A DNA stretch of 64,000 bases from the NCBI GenBank assembly GCA_964017185.1, contig OZ024876.1, positions 28,736,278 through 28,800,277 on the forward strand, given 5' to 3'. The position numbers and the translations under genes are program-made. Source of the DNA: Rugalucina vietnamica (Eukaryota > Mollusca > Bivalvia > Lucinida > Lucinidae). The notes below the pieces were generated by a model. That model saw only the letters and a program-made list of their open reading frames with translations. It did no database searches and was not told the DNA's origin. Below, piece after piece: positions 20,868 to 34,185 of the stretch (position 1 is the stretch's first letter; the number at the start of each line of letters is the position of its first letter).

Positions 20868-23800
20868 AGATTGACTGATTTCTATGATTTCATCTGTCGT
20901 GAACAGAAGTCGTTGACAACGTAACGACTTCTGTCTGCTGTGAACAGTTGTCGTTGAAAACTCAACCGGTTCTGTCCATCATGTACACAAACCTTTGACC
21001 TTGACTCATACTCGTTCAGAAAGCCACGATTAGTTGTTTTAAGATAGATTTGTGTATCAGGAACTTTAATTGATATTAGATTGACTGGCTTATATGATTT
21101 CATCTTTCGTCAACAGAAGTCGTCGACAACGTAACAACTTCTGTCTGCTATGAACAGTTATCGTTGAAAACTCAACTGGTTCTGTCCATCATGTGCAAAA
21201 AAACTTGAAATTTGTCTCATGCTTGTTCAGAAAGAACACGATTACTTGGTTTAAGATATATTCGTGTATAAAGAATTTTCATCGTTATAATTGTCGTTGA
21301 AAACTCAACCGGTTCTGTCCATCATGTACACAAACCTTTGAACTTGTCTCATACTAGTTCAGAAAGCCACGATTAGTTGTTTTAAGATAGATTTGTGTAT
21401 CAGGAACCTTAATTGATATTAGATTGACTGATTTCTATGATTTCATCTGTCGTGAACAGAAGTCGTTGGCAACGTAACGACTTCTGTCTGCTGTGAATAG
21501 TTGTCGCTGAAAACTCAACTGGTTCTGTCCACCATGTACAAAAAACTTTAAATTTGTCTCATGCTTGTTCAGAAAGAACACGGTTACTTGGTTTACGATA
21601 TACTCGTGTATGAAGAGTTTTCATCGTTATAATTGTTGTTGAAAACTCAACCGGTTCTGTCCATCATGTACAAAAACCTTTGAACTTGTCTCATACTATA
21701 TAGTTCAGAAAGCCACGATTAGTTGTTTTAAGATAGATTTGTGTATCAGGAACTTTAATTGATATTAGATTGAATGATTTCTATGATTTCATCTGTTGTG
21801 AACAGAAGTCGTTGACAACGTAACGACTTCTGTCTGCTGTGAACAGTTGTCGTTGAAAACTCAACCGGTTCTACCCATCATGAACACAAAACTTTGAACA
21901 TGCCTCATACTAGTTCAGAAAGCCACGATTTGTTGTTTTTAGATAGATTTGTGTATCAGGAACTTTAATTGTTATAAGATTGACATACTTATGTGATTTC
22001 ATCTGTCGTGAACAGAAGTCGTTGACAACGTAACGACTTCTGTCTGCTGTGAACAGTTGCCGTTGAAAACTCAACCGGTTCTGTCCATCATGTACTAAAA
22101 ACCGTTGAACTTGTTTCATACCAGTTTAGAAAGCCACGACTAGTTGTTTTAAGATAGATTTTTGTATCAGGAACTTTAACTATGATTTCATCTGTCGTGA
22201 ACAGAAGTCGTTGACAACGTTACGACTTCTGTCTGCTGTGAATAGTTGTCGTTGAAAACTCAACCGGTTCTGTCCATCATGTACAAAAACCTTTGAAAAT
22301 GTCTCATACTAGTTCAGAAAGCCACGATTTGTTGTTTTTAGATAGATTTGTGTATCAGGAACTTTAATTGTTATAAGATTGACATACTTATGTGATTTCA
22401 TCTGTCGTGAACAGAAGTCGTTGACAACGTAACGACTTCTGTCTGTTGTGAACAGTTGCCGTTGAAAACTCAACCGGTTCTGTCCATGTACTAAAGACCG
22501 TTGAACTTTTCTTATACCAGTTTAGAAAGCCACGGCTAGTTGTTTTAAGATAGATTTGTGTATCAGGAACTTTAATTGTTATTAGATTGACTGATTTCTA
22601 TGATTTCATCTGTCGTGAACAGAAGTCGTTGACAACGTTACGACTTCTGTCTGCTGTGAATAGTTGTCGTTGAAAACTCAACCGGTTCTGTCCATCATGT
22701 ACAAAAACCTTTGACAATGTCTCATACTAGTTCAGAAAGCCACGATTTGTTGCTTTTAGAAAGATTTGTGTATCAGGAACTTAAGTTGTTGAAAGGTTGA
22801 CTGACTAATGTGATTTCATCTGTCGTGAACAGAAGTCGTTGACAACGTAACGACTTCTGTCTGCTGTGAACAGTTGTCGTTGAAAACTCAACCGGTTCTG
22901 TCTATCATGAACAAAAATCTTTCAACATGTCTTATACTAGTTCAGAATGCCACGATTTGTTGTTTTTAGATAGATTTGTGTATTAGGAACTTTAATTGTT
23001 ATTAGATTCACTTACTAATGTGATTTCATCTGTCGTGAACAGAAGTCGTTGACAACGTAACGACTTCTGTCTGCTGTGAACAGTTCTCGTTGAAAACTCA
23101 ACCGGTTCTGTCCATCATGTACAAAAACCTTTAAAAACTTGTCTCATACTCGTTCAGAAAGCCACGATTAGTTGTTTTAAGATAGATTTGTGAATCAGGA
23201 ACTTTAATTGATATTAGATTGACCAACTTATATGATGTCATCTTTCGTTAACAGAAATCGTTGACAACGCAACGAATTATGTCTGCTGTGAACAGTTGCC
23301 GTTGAAAACTCAATCGGTTCTGTCCATCATGTACTAAAAACCGTTGAACTTGTCTCATACCAGTTTAGAAAGCCACGACTAGTTGTTTTAAGATAGATTT
23401 TTGTATCAGGAACTTTAACTGTTATTAGATTGGCTGACTTAATATATGATTTCATCTGTCGTGAACAGAAGTCGTTGACAACATAACGACTTCTGTCTGC
23501 TGTGAATAATTGTCGATGAAAACTCAACCGGTTCTGTCCATCATATACAAAAACATTTGAACATGTCTCATACTAGTTAAGAAAGCCACGATTTGTTGTT
23601 TTTAGAAAGATTTGTGTATCAGGAACTTAAGTTGTTAAAAGATTGACTGACTGATGTGATTTCATCTGTCGTGAACAGAAGTCGTTGACAACGTAACGAC
23701 TTCTGTCTGCTGTGAACAGTTGTCGTTGAAAACTCAACTGGTTCTGTCCATCATGTACAAAAACCTTTGAACTTGTCTCATACTCGTTCAGAAAGCCACG

Positions 23801-25247
23801 ATTAGTTGTTTTAAGATAGATTTGTGAATCAGGAACTTAAAATGATATTATATTGACTGACTTATATGATGTCATCTTTCGTGAACAGAAGTCGTTGACA
23901 AGGTAACGACTTTTGTCTGCTGTGAACAGTTGTCGTTGAAAACTCAACTGGTTCTGTCCATCATGTACAAAAAAACTTTAAATTTGTCTCATGCTTGTTC
24001 AGAAAGAACACGAATACTTGGTTTAAGATATATTCCTGTATCAAGAATATTCATCAATATAAGACTGACTGATTTCTATGATTTCATCTCTCGTGAACAG
24101 AAGTCGTTGACAACGTAACGACTTCTGTCTGCTGTGAACAGTTGTCGATGAAAACGCAACCGGTTCTGTCCATCATTTACAAAAACCCTTGGACTTGTCT
24201 ATTACTAGTTCCAAATGCCACGATTAGTTGTTATAAGACAGATTTATGCATGAGGAACTTAAATTGTCATACTACTGATTGATTTATATGATTTCATCTG
24301 TCGTGAACAGAACTCGTTGACAACGTTACGACTTCTGTCTGCTGTGAACAGTTGTCGTTGAAAACACAACCGGTTCTGTCAATCATGTACTAAAAACCTT
24401 TGAACTTGTCTAATACCAGTAAAGAAAGCTTAGATTAGTTGTTTTAAGATAGATTTTTGTATCAGGAACTTTAGCTGTAATTAGATTGGCTGACTTATAT
24501 GATTTCATCTGTCGTGAACAGAAGTCGTTGACAACGTTACGACTTCTGTCTGCTGTGAATAGTTGTCGTTGAAAACTCAACCGGTTCTGTCCATCATTTA
24601 CAAAAACATTTGAACATGTCTCATACTAGTTCAGAAAGCCACGATTTGTTGTTTTTAGAAAGATTTTGTGTATCAGTGACTTAAGTTGTTAAAAGATTGA
24701 CTGACTAATGTGATTTTCACTGTCGTGAACAGAAGTCGTTGACAAAGTAACGACTTCTGTCTTCTGTGAACATTTGTCGTTGAAAACTGAACTGGTTTTG
24801 TCCATCATGAACACAAATCTTTGAACATGTCTCATACTAGTTCAGAAAGCCAAGATTTTTTTGTTTTTAGATAGATTTGTCTATCAGGAACTTTAATTGT
24901 TAGTAGATTGACTTACTTGTGTGAATTCATCTGTCGTGAACAGAAGTCGTTTACAACGTAACGACTTCTATCTGCTTTGAACAGTTGTCGTTGGAAACTC
25001 AACTGGTTCTGTCCATCATGTACTAAAGACCGTTGAAGTTGTCTCATACCAGTTCAGAAAGCCACGATTAGTTGTTTTGAGACAGATTTTTGTATCAGGA
25101 ACTTTATTTGTTATTAGATTGGCTGACTTATATGATTTCATCTATCGTGAAGAGAAGTCGTTGACAACGTAACGACTTCTGTCTGCTGTGAACAGTTGTC
25201 GTTGAAAACTCAACCGGTTCTGTCCATCATGTACTAAAGACCGTTGA
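20868..25247 (+). repeat. Satellite B array, left arm, main block
   Basis: There are about 21 units of mostly 210 bp, one shortened to about 188 bp near 22190. Two subfamilies alternate in places: one with GCCACGATTAGTTGTTTTAA and one with GAACACGATTACTTGGTTTA. Most units carry AACCGGTT, some AACTGGTT. The array stops at 25247 and continues inverted. Short ORFs across it are repeat by-products. Confidence 0.93.
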
Positions 25248-28200
25248 TATCTTAAACCAAGTAATCGTGTTCTTTCTGAACAAGCATAAGACAAATCTAA
25301 AGTTTTTTTGTACATGATGGACAGAACCAGTTGAATTTTCAACGACAACTGTTCACAGCATACATAAGTCGTTACGTTGTCAACGACTTCTTTTCACGAA
25401 AGATGACATCATATAAGTCAGTCAATCTAATATCAATTAAAGTTCCTGATTCACAAATCTATCTTAAAACAACTAATCGTGGCTTTCTGGACGAGTATGA
25501 GACAAGTTCAAAGGTTTTTGTACATGATGGACAGAACCGGTTGAGTTTTCAACGACAACTGTTCACAGCAGACAGAAGTCGTTACGTTGTCAACGACTTC
25601 TGTTCACGACAGATGAAATCACATAAGTCAGTCAATCTTTTAGCAACTAAAGTTCCTGATACACAATTCTATCTAAAAACAACAAAGCGTGGCTTTCTGA
25701 ACTAGTATGAGACAAGTTCAAAGGTTTTTGTACATGATGGATAGAACCGGTTGAGTTTTCAACTACAACTGTTCACAGCAGACAGATATGTTACGTTGTC
25801 AACGACTTCTGTTCACGACAGACGAAATCACATCAGTAAGTCAATCTAATAACAATTAAAATTCCTGATACACAAATCTATCTAAAAACAACAAATCGTG
25901 GCTTTCTGAACAAGTATGAGACAAGTTCAAAGATTTGTGTTCATGATGGACAGAACCGGTTGAGTTTTCAACGACAACTGTTCACAGCAGACAGAAGTCG
26001 TTACGTTGTCAACGACTTCTGTTCACGACAGATGAAATCACATAAATCAGTCAATCTTTAAACAACTAAAATTCCTGATACACAAATCTATCTAAAAACA
26101 ACAAATCGTGGCTTTCTGAACTAGTATGAGACAAGTTCAAAGATTTTTGTACATGATGGACAGAACCGGTTGAGTTTTCAACGACAACTGTTCACAGCAG
26201 ACAGAACTTGTTACGTTGTCAACGACTTCTGTTCACGAAAGATGAAATCATTTAAGTAAGTCAATCTATAATCATTTAAAGTTCCTGATACACAAATCTA
26301 TCATAAAACAACTAATCGTGGCTTTCTAACCTAGTATGAGACAAGTTCAAAGGTTTTTAGTACATGATGGACAGAACCGGTTGAGTTTTTAACGACAACT
26401 GTTCACAGCAGTCAAAAGTCGTTAAGCTGTCAACGAGTTCTATTCACGACAGATAAAATCATATAAATCCGTAAATTGTATAACAATTTAAGTTCCTGAT
26501 ACATAAATCTATCATATAACAACTAATCTTGGCTTTCGGAAATAGTAAGAGACAAGTTCAAATGTTTTTGTAAATGATGGACAGAACCGGTTGAGTTTTC
26601 AACGACAACTGTTCACAGCAGACAGAAGTCGTTACGTTGTCAACGACTTCTGTTCACGACAGATGAAATCATAGAAATCAGTCAATCTTATAACGATGAA
26701 AATTCTTGATACACGAATATATCTTAAACTAAGTAATCGTGTTCTTTCTGAACAAGCATGAGACAAATTTAAAGATTTTGTACATGATGGACAGAACCAG
26801 TTGAGTTTTCAACTACAACTGTTCACAGCAGATAGAAGTCGTTACGTTGTCAACGACTTCTGTTCACGACAGACGAAATCACATCAGTAAGTCAATCTAA
26901 TAACAATTAAAATTCCTGATACATAAATCTATCTAAAAACAACAAATCGTGGCTTTCTGATCTAGTATGAGACATGTTCAAAGATTTGTGTTCATGAGGG
27001 ACAGAACCGGTTGAGTTTTCAACGACAACTGTTCACAGCAGACAGAAGTCGTTACGTTGTCAACGACTTCTGTTCACGACAGATGAAATCACATTAGTCA
27101 TCAATCTTTTAACAACTAAAGTTCCTGATACACAAATCTATCTAAACACAACAAATCGTGACTTTCTGAACTAGTATGAGACAAGTTCAAAGGTTTTTGT
27201 ACATGATGGACAGAACCGGTTGAGTTTTTAACGACAACTATTCACAGCAGACAGAAGTCGTAACGTTGTCAACGACTTCTGTTCACGACAGATGAAATCA
27301 TATAAGTCAGCCAATCTAATAACAATTAAAGTTCCAGATACAAAAATCTATCTTTTAACAACTACATGTAATAGTGGCTTTCTTAACTGGTATCAGGCAA
27401 GTTCAAAGGTTTTTAGTACATGATGGACAGAACCGGTTGAGTTTTCAACGACAACTGTTCACAGCAGACAAAAGTCGTTACGTTGTCAACGAGTTCTGTT
27501 CACGACAGATGAAATCATATAAATCCGTCAATCGTATAACAATTTAAGCTCCTGATTCATAAATCTATCTTATAACAACTAACCGTGCCTATCGGAATTA
27601 GTAAGAGACAAGTTCAAAGGTTTTTGTAAATGATGGACAGAACCAGTTGAGCTTTCAACGACAACTGTTCACAGCAGACAGAAGTCGTTACGTTGTCAAC
27701 GACTTCTGTTCACGACAGATGAAATCTTAGAAATAAGTCAATCTTATAACGATGAAAATTCTTGATACACAAATATATCTTAAATTAAGTAATCGTGTTT
27801 TTTTCTGAACAAGCATGAGACAAATTTAAAGTTTTTGTACATGATGGACAGAACCAGTTGAGCTTTCAACGACAATTGTTCACAGCAGACAGAAGTCGTT
27901 ACGTTGTCAACGACTTCTGTTCACGAAAGATGAAATCATATAAGTCAGTCAATCTAATATCAGTTAAAGTTCCTGATACACAAATCTATCTTAAAACAAC
28001 TAATCATGGCTTTCGAACTAGTATGAGACAAGTTCAAAGGTTTGTGTACATGATGGACAGAACCGGTTGAGTTTTCAACGACAACTGTTAACAGCAGACA
28101 GAAGTCGTTACGTTGTCAACGACTTCTGTTCACGACAGATGAAATCACATACGTAAGTCAATCTAATAACAATTAAAATTCATGATACACAAATCTATCT

Positions 28201-30450
28201 AAAAACAACAAATCGTGGCTTTCTGAACTAGTATGAGACATGTTCAAAGATTTGTGTTCATGATGGACAGAACCGGTTGAGTTTTCAACGACAACTGTTC
28301 ACAGCAGACAGAAGTCGTTACGTTGTCAACGACTTCTGTTCACGACAGACGAAATCACATCAGAAAGTCAATCTAATAACAATTAAAATTCCTGATACAC
28401 AAATCTATCTAAAAACAACAAATCGTGGCTTTCTGAACTAGTATGAGACAAGTTCAAAGGTTTTTGTACATGATGGAAAGAACCAGTTGAGTTTTCAACG
28501 ACAACTGTTCACAGCAGACAGAAGTCGTTACGTTGTCAACGACTTCTGTTCACAAAAGATGAAATCATTATAAGTAAGTCAATCTAATATCATTTAAAGT
28601 TCCTGATACACAAATCTATCATAAAACAACTAATCGTGGCTTTCTAACCTAGTATGAGACAAGTTCAAAGGTTTTTAGTACATGATGGACAGAACCGGTT
28701 GCGTTTTCAACGACAACTGTTCACAGCAGTCAAAAGTCGTACCGCTGTCAACGAGTTCTGTTCACGACAGATGAAATCATATAAATCCGTAAATCGTATA
28801 ACAATTTAAGTTCCTGATACTTTTAAATCTATCTTATAACAACTAATCGTGGCTTTCGGAACTAGTAAGAGACAAGTTCAAAGGATTTTGCAAATGATGG
28901 ACAGAACCGGTTGAGTTTTCAACGACAACTGTTCACAGCAGACAGAAGTCGTTAAATTGTCAACGACTTCTGTTCACGACAGATGAAATCATAGAAACCA
29001 GTCAATCTTATAACGATAAAAATTCTTGATACACGAATATATCTGAACAAGCATGAGACAAATTTAATGATGGACAGAACCAGTTGAGTTTTCAACGACA
29101 ACTGTTCACAGCAGACAGAAGTCGTTACGTTGTCAACGACTTCTGTTCACGAAAGATGAAATCATATAAGTCAGTCAATCTAATATCAATTAAAATTTCT
29201 GATACACAAATCTATCTTAAAACAACTAATCGTGGCTTTCTGAACTAGTATGAGACACGTTCAAAGGTTTGTGTACATGATGGACAGAACCGGTTGAGTT
29301 TTCAATGACAGCTGTTCACAGCAGACAGAAGTCGTTACGTTGTCAACGACTTCTGTTCACGACAGATGAAATCACATTAGTCAGTCAATGTTTTAACAAC
29401 TAAAGTTCCTGATACAAAAATCTTTCTTAAAACAACTAATGGTGGCTTTCGGAACTAGTATGAGACAAGTTCAAAGGTTTTTGCACATGATGGACGGAAC
29501 CGGTTGAGCTTTCAACGACAACTATTCACAGCAGACAGAAGTCGTTACGTTGTCAACGACTTCTGTTCACGACAGATGAAATCATAGAAATCAGTCAATC
29601 TTATAACGATGAAAATTCTTGATACACGAATATATCTTAAACCAAGTAATCGTGTTCTTTCTGAACAAGCATGAGACAAATTTAAACTTTTTTGTACATG
29701 ATGGACATAATCAGTTGAGTTTTTAACGACAACTGCTCACAGCAGACAGAAGTCGTTACGTTGTCAACGACTTCTGTTCACGAAAGATGAAATCATATAA
29801 GTTAGTCAATCTAATATCAATTAAAGTTCCTGATAGACAAATCTATCTTAAAACAACTAACCGTGGCTTTCTGAACTAGTATGAGAAAAGTTCAAAGGTT
29901 TTTGTACATGATGGGCAGAACCGGTTGTGTTTTCAACGACAAGTGTTCACATCAGACAGAAGTCGTTACGTTGTGAACGACTTCTGTTCACGGCAGATGA
30001 AATCATATAAATCCGTCAATCGTATAACAATTAATGTTCCTGATACAAAATCTTTCTTAAAACAACTAATCGTGGCTTTCGGAACTAGTATGAGACAAGT
30101 TCAAAGGTTTTTGCACATGATGGACAGAACCGGTTGAGCTTTCAACGACAACTGTTCATAGCTGACAGAAGTCGTTATGTTGTCAACGACTTCTGTTCAC
30201 GGCAGATGAAATCATAGAAATCAGTCAATCTTATAATTATTAAAGTTCTAGATAAACGAATCTATCTTAAAACAAGTAATCGTGTTCTTTATGAACTAAT
30301 ATGAGACAAAGTTAAAGTTTTTTGTACATGATGGACAGAACCGGTAGAGTTTTCAACGATAACTGTTGACAGCAGACAGAAGTCGTAAATTGTCAACGAT
30401 ATCAGTTTGTGACAGATGAAATCCGTTAAACTTTTACAATTTAAGTTCCT
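25248..30450 (-). repeat. Satellite B array, right arm (inverted)
   Basis: Same unit as the left block but reversed: AACCGGTTGAG, TTTTCAACGACAACTGTTCA, CAGCAGACAGAAGTCGTTAC, GTTGTCAACGACTTCTGTTC. About 25 units. The junction at 25247/25248 joins two different points of the unit with no spacer. The array decays near 30360-30450. Confidence 0.93.
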
Positions 30451-30840
30451 GATACACAAAGCTAATTTTCTTTTTATTTTATACAACACACGGACATTTT
30501 CCAAATCACAAGGCAGGCGGTGAAAATGCAAAAACCAAAAATTGTTGAAAACACATTGTTCCTCACTTTCTAACTAAGAAAATGTTTTCGTTAATAAATT
30601 ACGGAGTTATAGGCGATTGAATTTCTGAAGTGAAACACATTTAATGACGTCAAGTAAATGGAAACGTCAGAAGTAATCCAAGCTCTACAGTGAAGATATA
30701 GGCTGATACCAGTCACTAGTAACTTTTGATATCAGTGAGATTTGATATCAGTGAAATTTCATATCAATGAAAATACCAATTTTATCAAGTTTTGATATAC
30801 ACTGGTTTTCACTGTAATGTATAAAATAAAAATCAGAATT
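30451..30840. other. Spacer between right satellites B and A
   Basis: AT-rich sequence with three TTTGATATCAGTGA-type repeats near 30725-30800. The left arm has no clear match here. No gene. Confidence 0.5.
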
Positions 30841-31171
30841 ACTGAAACATGAAATAAGGTTATAGTGACCTTTACGTTCAAAGGTTTGGTAACACTCATT
30901 CATAATCTGAAAGAAGTCTGAAGATTTACTGATAGCGTGTTAAGATATAAGACAAAATCACTTAACCATGAAATTAGGTCACAGGGACGTAAGACTAGTT
31001 TGTTGTCAAATGTCGGGTCATACTTACTCATATTGTGAAAGATGTATGCCCATATACTAATTGAGTGGTGTGATATAAGGCAAAATCACTGAATCATGAA
31101 ATTAAGTCACAGTGACGTAGGATTACTTGTAGGTCAAAGGTCTGCTCATACACCAACATATAGTGAAAGGA

Positions 31172-31312
31172 AAGAAGTATAGCTGCTCATTCGGCTTACG
31201 ATGTTTTCATCGTATAAGTACCTGATTATTAATTTAGTTTTTTCCCACCTCGGTTTTTGGAGTGGGAATCATTTTCTGATTGCGCCTTTTCCTGATCTTT
31301 GCCTACTTGTAC
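31172..31312 (-). repeat. Family D dispersed repeat inside satellite A
   Basis: On the minus strand it reads GTAGGCAAAGATCAGGAAAA, GGCGCAATCAGAAAATGATT, CCACTCCAAAAACCGAGGTG and ends near GAATGAGCAGCT. The same block occurs at 45575-45715, 50440-50585 and truncated at 63960-64000. Confidence 0.75.
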
Positions 31313-33848
31313 TCTATCATATACCAGTTGAGTGCCGAGATACAAGGCAAAATCACTGAACCGTGAAAAAAGGTCACAGTGACCTGTAAGTAATTTAGGG
31401 CCAAATGTCTGGTCATACTCACTCATAATCTGAATATCGACTGCTCTGACCTTTGTCAAACATAGGGCCAAACTCGACCTGTAACCCAAAGCAATATGCT
31501 CATACATCTTTTGCCTTGATGTTATACAGAACAAAATCACTCAACCATGAGAGTTAACTACAACTTATAACTACTGAAGGTTTAAACGTCTCAATCATAT
31601 TGTACATCAAGTATATTAATACACCAACTGAGTGCCGAGATACAAGGCAAAATCACTGAACCGTGAAATAAGCTCACACTGACCTATAAGTACTTTAGGG
31701 TCAAAGGTCTTATCATACTAATTCATAATAATAAAGACGTATGAAAATATATCGAGTGTCAAGATATAAGGCAAAGTCACTGAAGCATGAAATTAGGTCA
31801 CAATGACCCAGAAATACTTTAGGGTCAAAGGTCTTGTCATACGCAAACATAATGTAAAAGAAATATGTTCATATACCAAAAGAAAACCGAGATAAAAATG
31901 CAAAATCACTGAACCATGTAATCAGGTCACAATGACCTAGGACTACTTTAGGGTCAAAGGTCTTGTCATACACAAACATAGAGTGAAAGAATTATGTTCA
32001 TAAACCAATTGAGTGCAAAGATATAAGGTAAAATCACTGAACCATGAAATTAGGTCACAGTGACCTATAAGTATATTGTGGTCAAAGGTCTGTTCATACT
32101 CACTCATAATCTGAAGGAAGCAAGGGAATATCATAATTGAGTGTCAAGATGTAAGGCAAAATCACTGAAACATGAAATTAGGTCACACTGACCCATAAGT
32201 AGAATGGGGTCAAAGGTCTAGTCATACTAACTCATAATCTGAAAGAAGTACGAAAATATACTAATTGAGTGTCAAGACATAAGGTAAAATTACTGAACCG
32301 TGACATTAGGTTACAGTGACCTATAAGTATATTGGGGTCAAAGCTCTGCTAATACTCACTCATAATCTGAAAGAAGTATGAAAATATACTAATTGAGTGT
32401 CAAAATATAAGGCAAAATCACTGAACCGTGAAATTAGGTCACAGTGACCTATAAGTTTATTGGGGTCAAAGGTCAGGTCATACTCACTCATAATCTGAAA
32501 GAAGTATGAAAATATACTAATTGAGTGTCAAGATATAAGGCAAAATCACTGAACCGTGAAATAAGGTCACAGTGACCTATAAGTATATTGGGGGGTCAAA
32601 GCTCTGGTCATACTCACTCATAATCTGAAAGAAGTATAAAAATATACTAATTGAGTGTCAAGATATAAGGCAAAATCACTGAACCGTGAAATTAGGTCAC
32701 AGTGACCTATAAGTTTATTGGGATCAAAGGTAAGGTCATACTCACTCATAATCTGAAAGAAGTATGAAAATATACTAATTCAGTGTCAAGATATAAGGCA
32801 AAATCACTGAACCGTGAAATTAGGTCACTGTGACCTATAAGTTTATTGGGATCGAAGGTAAGGTCATACTGACTCATAATCTGAAAGAAGTATAAGATAT
32901 ACTAATTCAATGTCAAAATATAAGGCAAAATCACTGAACCGTGAAATAAGGTCACATTGACCTATAAGTGTATTGGGTGTCAAAGGTCTGGTCATACATA
33001 CTCATAATCAGAAAGAAGTATGAAAATATACTAATTGAGTGTCAAGATATAAGGCAAAATCACTGAACCGTGAAATTAGGTCACATTGACCTATAAGTTT
33101 ATTGAGGTCAAAGGTCAGGTCATACATACTAATAATCTAAAAGAAGTATGAAAATATACTAATTGAGTGTCAAGATGTAAGGCAAAATCACTGAACCGTG
33201 AGATTAGGTCACAGTGACCTATAAGTATATTAGGGGTCAAAGCTATGGCCATACTCACTCATAATCTGAAAGAAGTATAAAAATATACTAATTGAGTGTC
33301 AAGATATAAGGCAAAATCACTGAACTGTGAAATTAGGTCACAGTGACCTATAAGTTTATTGGGGTCAAAGGTAAGGTCATACTCACTCATAATCTGAAAG
33401 AAGTATGAAAATATACTAATTCAGTGTCAAGATATAAGGCAAAATCACTGAACCGTGAAATTAGGTCACAGTGACCTATAAGTTTATTGGGGTCAAAGGT
33501 AATGTCATACTCACTCATAATCTGAAAGAAGTATGAACATATACTAATTCAGTGTCAAGATATAAGGCAAAATCACTGAACCATGAAATTAGGTCACAGT
33601 GACCTATAAGTATATTGGGGGTCAAAGCTCTGGTCATACTCACTCATAATCTGAAATAAGTATGAAAATATACTAATTGAGTGTCAAGATATAAGGCAAA
33701 ATCACTGAACCGTGAAATAAGGTCATAGTGACCTATAAGTATATTGGGGGTCAAAGCTCTGGCCACACTCACTCATAATCTGAAAGAAGTATGAACATAT
33801 ACTAATTGAGTGTCAAGATATAAGGCAAAATCACTGAACCGTGAAATT

Positions 33849-33893
33849 AGGTCACAGTGACCTATAAGTATATTGGGGTCAAAGGTCAGGTCA
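33849..33893 (+). promoter_or_regulatory. Example of the paired receptor-type motifs in a satellite A unit: IR3 plus DR1
   Basis: AGGTCACAGTGACCT at 33849-33863 is a perfect inverted repeat of AGGTCA with a 3-bp spacer. At 33876-33888 lies GGGTCAAAGGTCA, a direct repeat with 1-bp spacing, followed at once by GGTCA. IR3 is the classical estrogen-receptor site; DR1 is bound by RXR, HNF4 and PPAR-type receptors. These are sequence matches only; binding is not shown. Confidence 0.6.
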
Positions 33894-33989
33894 TACATAC
33901 TCATAATCTGAAAGAAGTATGAAAATATACTAATTATGTGTCAAGATATAAGGCAAAATCACTGCATCTTACTCAAGTTTCTGGATTTT

Positions 33990-34185
33990 TCAGAAATGGA
34001 CAGTTATCGTTGACACTGCAGATCATATCTACCACAGCAACGACTTCTGTCTACAATGGACAGAAACGGTTGAAAAATCAACGATTACTGTCTAGTGGAC
34101 AGAAGTCGTTGCGGCCGCAACGACTTTTGTTCATGGTGAACAGAAGTCGTTGATGGACACTTATCGTTGCTACAAGGGTTGAACT
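33990..34185. repeat. B'-type dyad block, right
   Basis: Inverted counterpart of 15291-15440. It contains GTCGTTGCGGCCGCAACGAC, ACAGAAGTCGTTGATGGACA and an ACGGTTGAAAAATCAACGAT dyad. It separates satellite A from the outer arm. Confidence 0.8.

Larger units (their letters stand above)
30841..33965 (-). repeat. Satellite A array, right arm (inverted)
   Basis: There are about 24 units of roughly 128 bp. Landmarks: TTGAGTGTCAAGATATAAGG, CAAAATCACTGAACCGTGAA, TTAGGTCACAGTGACCTATA, ATTGGGGTCAAAGGTC, CATACTCACTCATAATCTGA. Eleven units have a perfect AGGTCAnnnTGACCT, for example at 31371, 32052, 32436, 32564, 32822 and 33849. Units nearest 33965 are the most alike and those near 30850-31900 the most diverged. 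Interrupted at about 31172-31312 by a family D repeat. Confidence 0.93.

Noticed and set aside
20658-28070. Many 60-124-codon ORFs across satellite B
   Set aside because: Each is the same repeat read in frame for one or two units. No start context or domain, and they appear on both strands.
15560-33965. Claim that satellite A is a functional estrogen-responsive enhancer
   Set aside because: Only motif identity is seen. Copies are related by descent, and binding or function cannot be shown from sequence, so it is kept as a hypothesis.
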